A stretch of DNA of 8,126 nucleotides from Betaproteobacteria bacterium (GCA_007280315.1 QYQC01000079.1:1-8126); one strand, 5' to 3'. Shown: positions 1-8,084, counted from the first letter of the stretch. Made by a program: numbers and translations. Notes: generated by a model from the letters alone, not told the origin.

Positions 1-374
1 AACTCCTTGATGCGCAGCAGCGAGCGCACCCGCGCGAGCAACTCGGGCTGGTTGATCGGCTTGGACAGAAAATCGTCAGCGCCTGCTTCCAGCCCCTTGA
101 CGCGCTCCTGCGCCGGGTCGAGCGCGGTCACCATCACCACCGGCAGGATGGCGGTTGTGGCGTTGGCGCGGATCGCGCGGCACACGGCGTAGCCGTCCAG
201 GTCCGGCATCATCACATCGAGCAGCACGATGTCGGGCGCTTCGGATTCGACCTTCGCCAGACCTTCCTTGCCGCCGCCCGCCGTGACCACGTCGTAGCCT
301 TTGAACGTGAGAACGTCGGCCAGCATTTTCACGTTCATCGGGGTGTCGTCCACCACCAGTACTTTTGCCGTCAT
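1..374 (-). CDS. Response regulator receiver domain protein, second tandem copy (3' end outside window)
   Basis: The gene starts with ATG at 374 and runs off the left edge, leaving 124 complete codons. They form a full CheY-like receiver: acidic pair D9/D10, phospho-acceptor D53 in a LLDVMMPD context, T83 and K105 (SKP). Residues 106-124 give the start of the helical linker (RSLLRIKE). The protein differs from the receiver of the HD-GYP protein encoded just upstream at only seven of 124 positions (2, 4, 21, 59, 72, 73, 96), mostly conservatively. The gene lies 39 nt downstream of that gene's stop and is probably the last seen member of the same operon. No strong Shine-Dalgarno is visible; CGGA sits close to the start. 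The output domain is outside the window. HD-GYP is a fair guess from the duplication, but a GGDEF, kinase or other output is not excluded. Confidence 0.9.
   Translation of the reverse strand, partial: MTAKVLVVDDTPMNVKMLADVLTFKGYDVVTAGGGKEGLAKVESEAPDIVLLDVMMPDLDGYAVCRAIRANATTAILPVVMVTALDPAQERVKGLEAGADDFLSKPINQPELLARVRSLLRIKE
1..374. repeat. Tandem duplicated receiver-coding segment, copy A (partner 1147-1520)
   Basis: Positions 1-374 align without gaps to 1147-1520 at a constant offset of 1146. I counted about 31 mismatches by eye, roughly 92% identity, with only seven amino-acid changes. Similarity stops at the start codon: 375-413 does not resemble 1521 onward. The left limit of the repeat is outside the window. 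Confidence 0.93.
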
Positions 375-413
375 TGTTCCGTCGCCTGTCGAGTGAATAT
401 GCCAGCGCTGTGC

Positions 414-1520
414 CTACGCATGGGTATCGCAGAACTTCGCCGCTATGGCCTTGAATTGCTCCTGCCCGGAGAGCATGGCGTCGAGCACGACGGAATCAAA
501 ATGCTTGCCGCGGCCTTCGAGCATTATTTCAACCGCGGCTTCGTGCGAAAAAGCCGCCTTATATACGCGGCGCGAAATCAGGGCGTCATAAACATCGGCC
601 ACTGCCATCAGGCGCGCCGAGAGTGGTATCGCATCGCCGATCAGGCCTTCCGGATAGCCTGATCCATCGAATTTTTCCTGGTGCGAATAGGCGATTTCCC
701 GCGCGTAGCGCAGATAGGCATTGCTCCCGCTGATCTGCTTCTCCACCGACAGAATAACATCGCGTCCGTACACCGTATGCAGTTTCATCGTCTCGAATTC
801 CGCGGCATCGAGCTTCCCCGGCTTGAGCAGGATGCTGTCCGGGATGCCCACCTTGCCAATATCGTGCAGCGGAGCGGACTTGAACAGGAGTTCGATGTTG
901 TCCTCGGTCAGCTCGCTCGAGAACCGTGGATCGTGCCGCAGCAATGTCGCCAGCGTCTTGACATAGTGTTGCGTCCGCCGGATATGATTGCCGGTTTCGT
1001 TGTCGCGCGTTTCGGCGAGGCTGGCCATGGCAAGCGTGATGGCATCGCGCATGTCTGCAACCTCGGCAGTACGCTGCGTGACCAGTTGTTCCAGCTTGAC
1101 GTTCCACTCGGCCAGTTCGCGCGCCTGCGTCTGCACCGTGTCGTGAAACTCCTTGATGCGCAGCAGCGAGCGCACCCGCGCGAGCAACTCCGGCTGGTTG
1201 ATCGGCTTGGACAGAAAATCGTCGGCGCCGGCGTCGAGTCCCTTGACGCGCTCCTGCGCCGGGTCGAGCGCCGTGACCATCACCACCGGCAGGATGGCGG
1301 TTGCCGGGTTGGCGCGGATCGCGCGGCACACCGCGTAGCCATCCATGTCGGGCATCATCACGTCGAGCAGCACGATGTCGGGTGCTTCCGACTCGACCTT
1401 CGCCAGACCTTCCTTGCCGCCGCCTGCCGTGACTACGTCGTAGCCCTTGAACGTGAGAATATCGGCCAGCATTTTCACGTTCATCGGGGTGTCATCGACC
1501 ACCAGCACTCTGGCGTTCAT
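414..1520 (-). CDS. Two-component response regulator with HD-GYP output (predicted cyclic-di-GMP phosphodiesterase)
   Basis: This 368-residue cytoplasmic protein has an N-terminal receiver (about 1-120; D9/D10, phospho-acceptor D53, T83, K105). A helical linker with coiled-coil character follows (about 122-165), then an HD-GYP domain (about 165-360). Visible catalytic-type residues are E175 and H179 (ETGNH), H219-D220 and K223 (HDIGK), H248, H280, D309 (VADVYD) and the GYP signature at 288-290. The family hydrolyses c-di-GMP to pGpG or GMP at a di- or tri-metal centre. The second histidine of the usual HHE motif is Q281 here (SHQEKFDGSGYP), a variant I believe also occurs in related proteobacterial proteins. 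The ATG overlaps the stop of the upstream single-domain regulator (ATGA, 1517-1520), and GGAG at 1529-1532 lies 8 nt before the start. The likely phosphodonor is the kinase encoded two genes upstream. RpfG is the known relative; orthology is not claimed. Confidence 0.95.
   Translation of the reverse strand: MNARVLVVDDTPMNVKMLADILTFKGYDVVTAGGGKEGLAKVESEAPDIVLLDVMMPDMDGYAVCRAIRANPATAILPVVMVTALDPAQERVKGLDAGADDFLSKPINQPELLARVRSLLRIKEFHDTVQTQARELAEWNVKLEQLVTQRTAEVADMRDAITLAMASLAETRDNETGNHIRRTQHYVKTLATLLRHDPRFSSELTEDNIELLFKSAPLHDIGKVGIPDSILLKPGKLDAAEFETMKLHTVYGRDVILSVEKQISGSNAYLRYAREIAYSHQEKFDGSGYPEGLIGDAIPLSARLMAVADVYDALISRRVYKAAFSHEAAVEIMLEGRGKHFDSVVLDAMLSGQEQFKAIAAKFCDTHA
1147..1520. repeat. Tandem duplicated receiver-coding segment, copy B (partner 1-374)
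   Basis: This is the partner of the segment at 1-374, in the same orientation and in phase with the reading frame. It encodes the receiver and first linker residues of the HD-GYP protein. Whether similarity continues into the HD-GYP part (414-1146) cannot be judged, because the matching part of copy A lies beyond the left edge. Confidence 0.93.
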
Positions 1521-1900
1521 TTCGGCGGCTCCGCGGAAAACACATCCGCCACCGCCTGAGCGAACGCTTTTACGTTGAGCGGCTTGGTCTGGAAGCCGTC
1601 GAAGCCCGCGTCCATCATTCTCCTTGCATCCTCGGGCATGGCCGAGGCGGTGACGGCGATGATGGGAATGGTGGCGGTTGACGTTTCGCCGCGGATGCGC
1701 CGGAACGCCTCGATGCCGTTGATGCCGGGGAGCTGATAGTCCATCAGGATCAGATCGGGTTTGTGCTCCAGCGCAAGCTTGACACCGTCTTCGCCGGTTT
1801 CGGCCTCAATGGTGCGGTAACCCTTGAATTGCAGCACGTCGCGCGCGAGTTTGCGGTTCTTCTCGTTGTCTTCGACGATCAGGATGAGTTCGTTTGCCAT
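1517..1900 (-). CDS. Single-domain CheY/DivK-like response regulator
   Basis: The 127-residue protein is one receiver domain with no output domain. The acidic cluster is E10/D11, the phospho-acceptor D54 (LILMDYQLPG), the switch threonine T84 (AVTA) and the conserved lysine K106 (TKP). The length is normal for a stand-alone receiver. Such proteins act through protein contacts, as phosphorelay intermediates or as competitors for phosphate from the kinase. It starts 29 nt after the kinase stop, with GGAG at 1911-1914 placed 10 nt before the ATG. Its TGA overlaps the ATG of the HD-GYP gene, so the two should be translationally coupled. It is clearly more distant from the two near-identical receivers downstream than they are from each other. 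It may pass phosphate from the kinase or tune the HD-GYP branch; this is inference from gene order. Confidence 0.95.
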   Translation of the reverse strand: MANELILIVEDNEKNRKLARDVLQFKGYRTIEAETGEDGVKLALEHKPDLILMDYQLPGINGIEAFRRIRGETSTATIPIIAVTASAMPEDARRMMDAGFDGFQTKPLNVKAFAQAVADVFSAEPPK

Positions 1901-1929
1901 GGTGTGTGTGCTCCAGAATGCGTTTGTAT

Positions 1930-4304
<2,375 letters not shown>

Positions 4305-4308
<4 letters not shown>

Positions 4309-5282
4309 TCGATCACCTCGTCGGCCTGTACCAGGATCGATGGCGGAACCTTGATGCCCATCGTTTTGGCGGTCTTCAGGTTAACGACCATCTCGAACTT
4401 GGTTGGCTGCTCGATCGGCAGGTCGCCCGGCTTGGCGCCTTTCAGTATCTTGTCGACGTAGGTGGCCGCACGCCGCGACAGGTCGACTGTGTTGGTGCCA
4501 TAGCTGATCAAGCCGCCCTCCTGCGCGAACTCCGGAGAAAAGGCAATTGCCGGCAGCCGCAATTGGGAAACCATTTGAATGATTTTCGTGCGCCAGCTGA
4601 AAAGTTGCGGATCGACCATGACGTACAACGCCTCGCAGGCGCCCTTGCCGCAAAAGGAATCCAGCCGCGCGAGATCGGCTTGCGTATTGACGCGTACTTC
4701 GATCAATTTCAGCTTCAGCACCAACGCCGCTTGGCGTGCATCATGCCATTCCTTATCGTAGGCAGCCGACACGCCGGTGGTAAGGAAGCCCACGCGCGAG
4801 ATGCCGGGAAGGAGGGTTTTCAGCAATTCCAATCGTTTCGACGTCAGTTCGTCGGCTTGGTTGGTCACCCCGGTCACGTTGCCCCCCGGGCGTGCAACGC
4901 TCTGGACCAGGCCGGCTTGCACTGCGCCGGAGCCGCCGGACATCACGATTGGCACGGTGTGCGTAAGTTTGTGCAGCGCCACGGCGGCGAGTACCGGCGT
5001 GGCGACGACGACGTCCGGTTTGCCGTGCAGCAACTCCGCCGCGAACTCCGGCAAGCGATCCACGCCTTCCTCGTTCCAGCGCACTGTCAGCATCAGATTC
5101 TTACCTTCGATGTAACCGAGTTGCATGAGTCCCGCGCGCAGCGCCTCGAACCGCGCGTTCGTAGCGCGTTTTTCGCCCCAGATGAGCACGCCGACCCGGT
5201 ACACGCGCTGCGCCTGCGCAGCGGGCAGCCAGGCGGCACCCAATGCGGCCAGGGCGAGGAGGGCGGCGCGACGCGTGGTCAT
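4305..5282 (-). CDS. Periplasmic substrate-binding protein, ABC_sub_bind (PF04392/TrpX-like) family
   Basis: The 325-residue product starts with a signal peptide: a TTRR segment, a hydrophobic Ala/Leu stretch at about 6-21, and a likely cleavage after AQA (22-24). The twin arginine leaves Tat export possible; Sec is equally plausible. The mature part is a two-lobed binding protein typical of PF04392: VYRVGVLIWG at the first strand, a RPGGNVTGVT segment (131-140), EGGLISYG (255-262) and the terminal INLKTAK-like / PPSILVQADEVIE signature. The open frame extends upstream to an ATG at 5411, but that extension is Arg/Pro-rich and would bury the signal peptide. ATG 5282 with AAGG at 5290-5293 is therefore preferred. 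No permease or ATPase gene accompanies it, and it overlaps the kinase gene by 4 nt. I infer it delivers a ligand signal to the kinase. The ligand is unknown; members of the family have been linked to amino-acid-like substrates. Confidence 0.93.
4309..4319 (-). promoter_or_regulatory. Strong Shine-Dalgarno for the histidine kinase, inside the binding-protein C-terminus
   Basis: On the minus strand GAGGTGAT (4319 to 4312) matches the anti-Shine-Dalgarno end of 16S rRNA over eight bases. GAGG ends 7 nt before the kinase ATG. These bases also encode the last residues (DEVIE) of the upstream binding protein, so one segment is both coding sequence and ribosome site. With the ATGA overlap this predicts translational coupling. 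Confidence 0.8.
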
Positions 5283-5424
5283 ACTTCCGCCTTGCCGGGC
5301 CGCCGCGGGACCAGGTAGCGTTTTGCGATGCCGATAGCTAGCCTGCCTGCCGTCGGGCGTGGCCGGGCATGCGCGCCGTCCACGCGCAGGAAGATGCCCG
5401 AAGAAGCGCATGAATAGGGCGTCT

Positions 5425-5466
5425 TCAAGGTTTTCCCCCGGGCGGTGTCGCGTCGGTCGTAACCAT
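5425..5466 (-). CDS. Possible 13-codon leader ORF, preceded by an ATG-TGA start-stop
   Basis: On the minus strand a good Shine-Dalgarno, AGGAG (5483 to 5479), lies 4 nt before an ATG directly followed by TGA (5474 to 5469). It lies 12 nt before a second ATG at 5466 that opens a 13-codon frame, MVTTDATPPGGKP, ending in TGA at 5425-5427. It sits about 140 nt upstream of the binding-protein start. It could be a translated leader affecting expression, or chance. Nothing resembles a classic attenuator with biosynthetic-codon runs. Confidence 0.2.
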   Translation of the reverse strand: MVTTDATPPGGKP

Positions 5467-5514
5467 GCTCACATGCTTCTCCTGCGGGCCGCTATCGCCG
5501 TTGCGGCAGATAAC

Positions 5515-5532
5515 TTGGCCCTATCTTGCCAA
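5515..5532. repeat. Inverted repeat TTGGC-N8-GCCAA
   Basis: This is a perfect 5-bp dyad with an 8-bp spacer (arms 5515-5519 and 5528-5532), suitable as a dimeric regulator site. It lies about 235 nt upstream of the binding-protein start. A second dyad with the same outer pentamers lies at 5552-5577. Confidence 0.5.
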
Positions 5533-5551
5533 TGTATAGGAATCGAGCTGC

Positions 5552-5577
5552 TTGGCGCTGCGGAGTCTTACCGCCAA
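5552..5577. repeat. Inverted repeat TTGGCG-N14-CGCCAA
   Basis: The arms are 6-bp perfect complements (5552-5557 and 5572-5577) around a 14-bp loop. The outer pentamers match the neighbouring dyad, and the two centres are 41 bp apart. It could be a protein site or a small hairpin. As a terminator it is unconvincing: on the minus strand the T-run comes before the hairpin, and on the plus strand A residues follow it. Confidence 0.45.
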
Positions 5578-5580
5578 AAA

Positions 5581-5595
5581 TGTGGAAAATTCACA
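5581..5595. promoter_or_regulatory. TGTG-N7-CACA palindrome resembling a Crp-family operator, one base short
   Basis: The 15-bp element is an imperfect palindrome with TGTG and CACA ends. The classical Crp site is TGTGA-N6-TCACA (16 bp), so the spacing here is one base short and the left arm reads TGTGG. It lies 25 nt beyond the stop of a Crp-family gene and upstream of the operon, so it is a reasonable candidate operator. Confidence 0.3.
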
Positions 5596-5619
5596 ATCTC
5601 AGGATCCGCGGCCGTTCCG

Positions 5620-6264
5620 CTACCAGCCACGCGGCAGGTTCTTGGCGATGACGATGCGCCTGGGCTCCACGCGGATGTAACCACCGGCTTCCAGGTCCTT
5701 GAGAATCTTGCTGATCATTTCGCGCGAGGCGCCGACGCGGTTGGCCAGGTCCTGCTGCGTCGGCTTTTCCTCGATGGCGAGTACGCCGTCGCGCTCGGTC
5801 GCAAGTTCGAGCAGCATGCGCGCGACGCGCCCGTAGACGTCCATCAGCGCCAGGCTTTTAACGTTTTCCGTGAGCGAGCGCACGCGGTGGATCAACTTGC
5901 CGATGAGGCTGAACGCGAACTCGGGACTGTGCGCGAGGAAGTCGCGGAAGTCCTCGTGCGGTACGATGGAGAAGCGCGTCGGCTCGAGTGTCATTACCGA
6001 CGCCGAGCGCGGCCCTTCGTCGAGCGATATCTCGCCGAAATACTCGCCCGGCCCGGCCTCGGACAGCACGATTTCCTTGCCCTGCTCGTCGCTGACGAAG
6101 AATTTCACCCGGCCCGACAGGATGATGTAGAGCGAATCGCTGCGGTCGCCTTCGGTGACGACGACCGCGTTCCTGGCATAGGCGCGCGTTACGGCGCGGG
6201 CCGAGACGGCCTGCAGTTCGCTTTCCTTCAGGCCCTGGAACGGCATGGGCTTGGTGGCATTCAT
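5620..6264 (-). CDS. Crp/Fnr-family transcriptional regulator
   Basis: The 214-residue protein is of normal family length. A cyclic-nucleotide-binding-like beta-roll spans about 10-115, with a phosphate-cassette-like segment GEYFGEISLDEG then RSAS (R86, S87). A long dimerisation helix follows (about 115-150), then a winged helix-turn-helix with TQQDLANRVGAS and the recognition helix REMISKILKDLEAGG (about 169-195). There is no cysteine, so no Fnr-type Fe-S cluster. The effector could be cAMP, c-di-GMP as in Xanthomonas Clp, or none. The frame extends upstream to an ATG at 6360, but the ATG at 6264 has GGAG at 6271-6274 with 6-nt spacing and begins the family-like sequence, so it is preferred. 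It is co-oriented with the signalling operon and divergent from the zinc-ribbon gene. Regulation of the operon through the dyads at 5515-5595 is a hypothesis. Confidence 0.94.
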   Translation of the reverse strand: MNATKPMPFQGLKESELQAVSARAVTRAYARNAVVVTEGDRSDSLYIILSGRVKFFVSDEQGKEIVLSEAGPGEYFGEISLDEGPRSASVMTLEPTRFSIVPHEDFRDFLAHSPEFAFSLIGKLIHRVRSLTENVKSLALMDVYGRVARMLLELATERDGVLAIEEKPTQQDLANRVGASREMISKILKDLEAGGYIRVEPRRIVIAKNLPRGW

Positions 6265-6558
6265 TTCTCGCTCCGCCCTGAGGTTGATCTCCACCGCCAG
6301 CTGCGGGTGCGGCCGGCGCGATTTCCCGCTCTGATCGGTGCCTGGGTGTGGCGGAACCAAGAATAGCAGGGTATTGAACCGGTTGGTGGAGCGCCGAATC
6401 GCGCGTGACGCCCGCCAGTTCTAAAATGGCAGCCCGTTCGACTTTACCAAACTTCAGACCAGGTGAGCGGCATTCGATACAGGCGCGCAGGAAAGGGATA
6501 AAATACCGGAATATGAAGATGTTGGAATGCTCAATCAGAGGAAAGGGCACGTCCCGCC
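6265..6558. other. Divergent intergenic region between the Crp-like and zinc-ribbon genes
   Basis: This stretch must drive the Crp-like gene leftwards and the zinc-ribbon gene rightwards. It has AT-richer patches around 6420-6450 and 6495-6535, typical of promoters. On the minus strand TGCTATTCT (-10-like hexamer 6365 to 6360) could be an extended -10 for the Crp-like gene, but no good -35 accompanies it. An AACCGGTT palindrome occurs near 6376-6383. I see no RNA gene. Confidence 0.55.
6476..6504 (+). promoter_or_regulatory. Candidate sigma-70-type promoter for the zinc-ribbon gene
   Basis: A -10-like TAAAAT (6499-6504, five of six consensus bases) follows GATACA (6476-6481, weak -35, three of six) at a 17-bp spacing. 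Transcription would start near 6511 and give a leader of about 48 nt before the GTG at 6559. The -35 is poor, so this is only a candidate. Confidence 0.3.
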
Positions 6559-6810
6559 GTGTCAAAAAAAGCCAGTCGTCCGGCGGCAAGTCCGCCAGCA
6601 CCTGCGTCGTCAGCGAAAAGTAGCGCAGCGATGGGTAAGGATCCTTCGAAAATCAAAGTGTGTCCGGAGTGCAGGCGCCTGGTCGAGGCGGCGGTCATGC
6701 GCCCGCTTTCGCGCAACCAGCTCGGCAGCGGTATCCGCTATGTGTGCCCGGACTGCTTCAAGCGCGTCCTCGCCTTGAGAAAAGTTGTGCGCGACGCGCG
6801 CGGCAAATAG
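6559..6810 (+). CDS. Small zinc-ribbon protein of unknown function (GTG start)
   Basis: I do not recognise this 83-residue protein. Residues 2-24 are a low-complexity Lys/Ala/Ser/Pro segment, probably disordered. The rest forms a compact unit with two CxxC knuckles, C35/C38 (CPEC) and C63/C66 (CPDC), 24 residues apart, which should bind one zinc ion. A basic C-terminal helix follows (about 67-82, rich in Lys and Arg). The pattern suggests nucleic-acid or protein contact but gives no specific role. The GTG at 6559 is preceded by AGAGG/AAAGGG (6537-6547). An internal ATG at 6631 would give a 59-residue protein with the whole zinc ribbon but lacks a ribosome site. The FmdB-type gene follows 87 nt downstream, so the two could share a transcript. 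Confidence 0.75.
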   Translation: MSKKASRPAASPPAPASSAKSSAAMGKDPSKIKVCPECRRLVEAAVMRPLSRNQLGSGIRYVCPDCFKRVLALRKVVRDARGK

Positions 6811-6897
6811 ATTCCGCCTCCAGGCCAGTCCCGGTTTCGGCATCGCCTCCCGCAACGCGGATTACCACGACAAGTTCATTTCTCCGGAGTCAAGACC

Positions 6898-7137
6898 ATG
6901 CCCATTTTCGAATATCAGTGCACTTCCTGTGAAAAGGAATTCGAAATGCTGGTGCGCGGTTCGTCTCCGGCACCCGAGTGCCCGGATTGCCACAGCACTG
7001 AATTGCACAAGAAGCTGTCGGCTTTTGCCACGATCACCGGCGGCTCATCGACGCCTTCTGAAATGCCCGCGTCCTGTCAGAGCTGTGGCAATCCCGGCGG
7101 TCCCGGCGCCTGCGGATTCAGTCCGAACCACGGATGA
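6898..7137 (+). CDS. FmdB-family zinc-ribbon protein
   Basis: The 79-residue protein starts with the hallmark MPIFEYQC and carries two CxxC knuckles, C8/C11 and C28/C31, forming the small zinc ribbon of the FmdB / CxxC_CxxC_SSSS family. The family was named from a putative regulator of formamidase genes; its general role is not well established. After a Ser/Thr linker (about 42-58) the tail has three more cysteines, C60, C63 and C72, in a Gly-rich setting. GGAG at 6886-6889 lies 8 nt before the ATG. The stop codon overlaps the ATG of the alpha/beta-hydrolase gene (ATGA, 7134-7137), so the two are probably co-translated. No formamidase gene is visible nearby, so the historic name should not be read as function. 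Confidence 0.93.
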   Translation: MPIFEYQCTSCEKEFEMLVRGSSPAPECPDCHSTELHKKLSAFATITGGSSTPSEMPASCQSCGNPGGPGACGFSPNHG

Positions 7138-8084
7138 GCGCAGGCGCGAGGCTTGCGGGAACACCGGAGCCGATGCATTTCTGGACCGGGGCAGGCGGGG
7201 TCAGAATTGCGGGAGACTCATGGGGCGATCAGGACGGACCGCTGGTGCTGCTGCAACACGGCGGCGGCCAGACGCGTCACGCGTGGAAAGGCGCGGGCGA
7301 AGCGCTGGGTGCAGCGGGCTATTGCGCCATTGCGTTCGATGCGCGCGGACATGGCGATTCGGACTGGGCGCCGGACGGACTCTACGGCCAGGATATTATG
7401 GTCGAGGATCTCAAGTGCGTGGTGGCGGCGCTCGGCAACCGGCGCCCGGTACTGGTCGGCGCATCCATGGGCGGCGGCACCAGCCTGGTCGCAATCGGCG
7501 AGGACCATGTGGATGCCACTGCCTTCGTCATGGTCGACATCGCGCCGCGCATCGAGATCGAAGGGGTCGACAAAATCCAGGCATTCATGAGTCAGAAGCC
7601 CGAAGGATTCAGCACGCTGGAGGAGGTGGCCGATGCGATCGGCAACTATCAGCCGCACCGCAAGCGCCCGCGAACGCTCGATGGCTTGGCGAAAAATGTG
7701 CGTCTCGGCACGGACGGTAAATTCCGCTGGCACTGGGATCCACGCTTTCGACCGGCGAAACGCGACCTCGAAAAACGCCACGCGCGCCTGGAAGCATGCT
7801 CGAAAAAACTTGCGCTGCCGACGCTGCTGGTGCGTGGCGGCATGTCGGACGTGCTGAGCGAGCAGGGCGCGCAGGAGTTTCTGCGTTTGTGCCCGCACGC
7901 CGAGTACGTCAATGTCACCGGCGCTGCGCATATGGTCGCGGGGGACCGCAATGACATCTTCGGCAATGCCGTGATCGAATTTCTCTCCCGAGCGGTGCCG
8001 GTCGGCGGCGAGCCGGTGCAGCCGGCGCACCGACCGCATCCGCACCATGAGGGGCCGGAAGGCGATAACGTCGACGTGCCTTGA
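7134..8084 (+). CDS. Alpha/beta-hydrolase fold protein
   Basis: The 316-residue protein has the full hydrolase layout. The oxyanion-hole segment is LLQHGGGQ (H42-G45), then AFDARGHGDSD (68-77). The nucleophile elbow is GASMGG with S111, the acid probably D239 (RGGMSDV) and the catalytic histidine H266 (GAAHMVAGD). A lid region lies at about 138-225. Family members act as esterases, lipases, C-C hydrolases or haloperoxidase-like enzymes; the substrate cannot be read here. The ATG at 7134 overlaps the FmdB stop. An ATG at 7173 (residue 14) would start at the conserved part and is a real alternative, since residues 1-13 look unconserved. The tail after about 288 is rich in His, Pro and Gly and extends beyond the usual domain end. 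There is no signal peptide, so it should be cytoplasmic. Confidence 0.94.
   Translation: MSAGARLAGTPEPMHFWTGAGGVRIAGDSWGDQDGPLVLLQHGGGQTRHAWKGAGEALGAAGYCAIAFDARGHGDSDWAPDGLYGQDIMVEDLKCVVAALGNRRPVLVGASMGGGTSLVAIGEDHVDATAFVMVDIAPRIEIEGVDKIQAFMSQKPEGFSTLEEVADAIGNYQPHRKRPRTLDGLAKNVRLGTDGKFRWHWDPRFRPAKRDLEKRHARLEACSKKLALPTLLVRGGMSDVLSEQGAQEFLRLCPHAEYVNVTGAAHMVAGDRNDIFGNAVIEFLSRAVPVGGEPVQPAHRPHPHHEGPEGDNVDVP

Larger units (their letters stand above)
5283..5619. other. 337-nt intergenic leader region upstream of the signalling operon
   Basis: No convincing protein gene lies here. The region separates the Crp-like gene from the binding-protein gene, both on the minus strand, so it should hold the operon promoter and possibly the terminator of the Crp-like gene. 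I found no clear sigma-70 hexamer pair on the minus strand and no hairpin followed by a T-run. It does contain a group of inverted repeats at 5515-5595 and a short leader-ORF arrangement at 5425-5483, listed separately. The part nearest the gene (5283-5420) is GC-rich, with no signal I can name except the ribosome site. Confidence 0.75.

Noticed and set aside
681..1559. A 292-codon plus-strand open frame opposite the HD-GYP gene
   Set aside because: It is antisense to intact receiver and HD-GYP motifs, and the composition fits a shadow frame.
5283..5411. N-terminal extension of the binding protein to the ATG at 5411
   Set aside because: The extra 43 residues are Arg/Pro-rich and would place the signal peptide internally. 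The ATG at 5282 has a ribosome site and a normal signal peptide directly after it.
5515..5535. Sigma-54-type promoter on the minus strand (TTGGCAAGATAGGGC)
   Set aside because: The GG element is present, but the required GC is not at the right spacing (CC is found), so the match fails.
6265..6360. N-terminal extension of the Crp-like protein to the ATG at 6360
   Set aside because: The extension is unlike the family, while ATG 6264 has GGAG at 6-nt spacing and gives the usual length.
5359..6366. A 335-codon plus-strand open frame across the leader and the Crp-like gene
   Set aside because: It crosses noncoding DNA and the antisense of a clear Crp-family gene, and shows no recognisable motif.
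6405..6623. A 72-codon plus-strand frame overlapping the start of the zinc-ribbon gene
   Set aside because: It has no ribosome site or motif and overlaps the better-supported gene at 6559 in another frame.
7218..8048. A 276-codon minus-strand open frame opposite the hydrolase
   Set aside because: The plus frame has the full catalytic set S111, D239, H266 and a coupled start. The minus frame has no motif.
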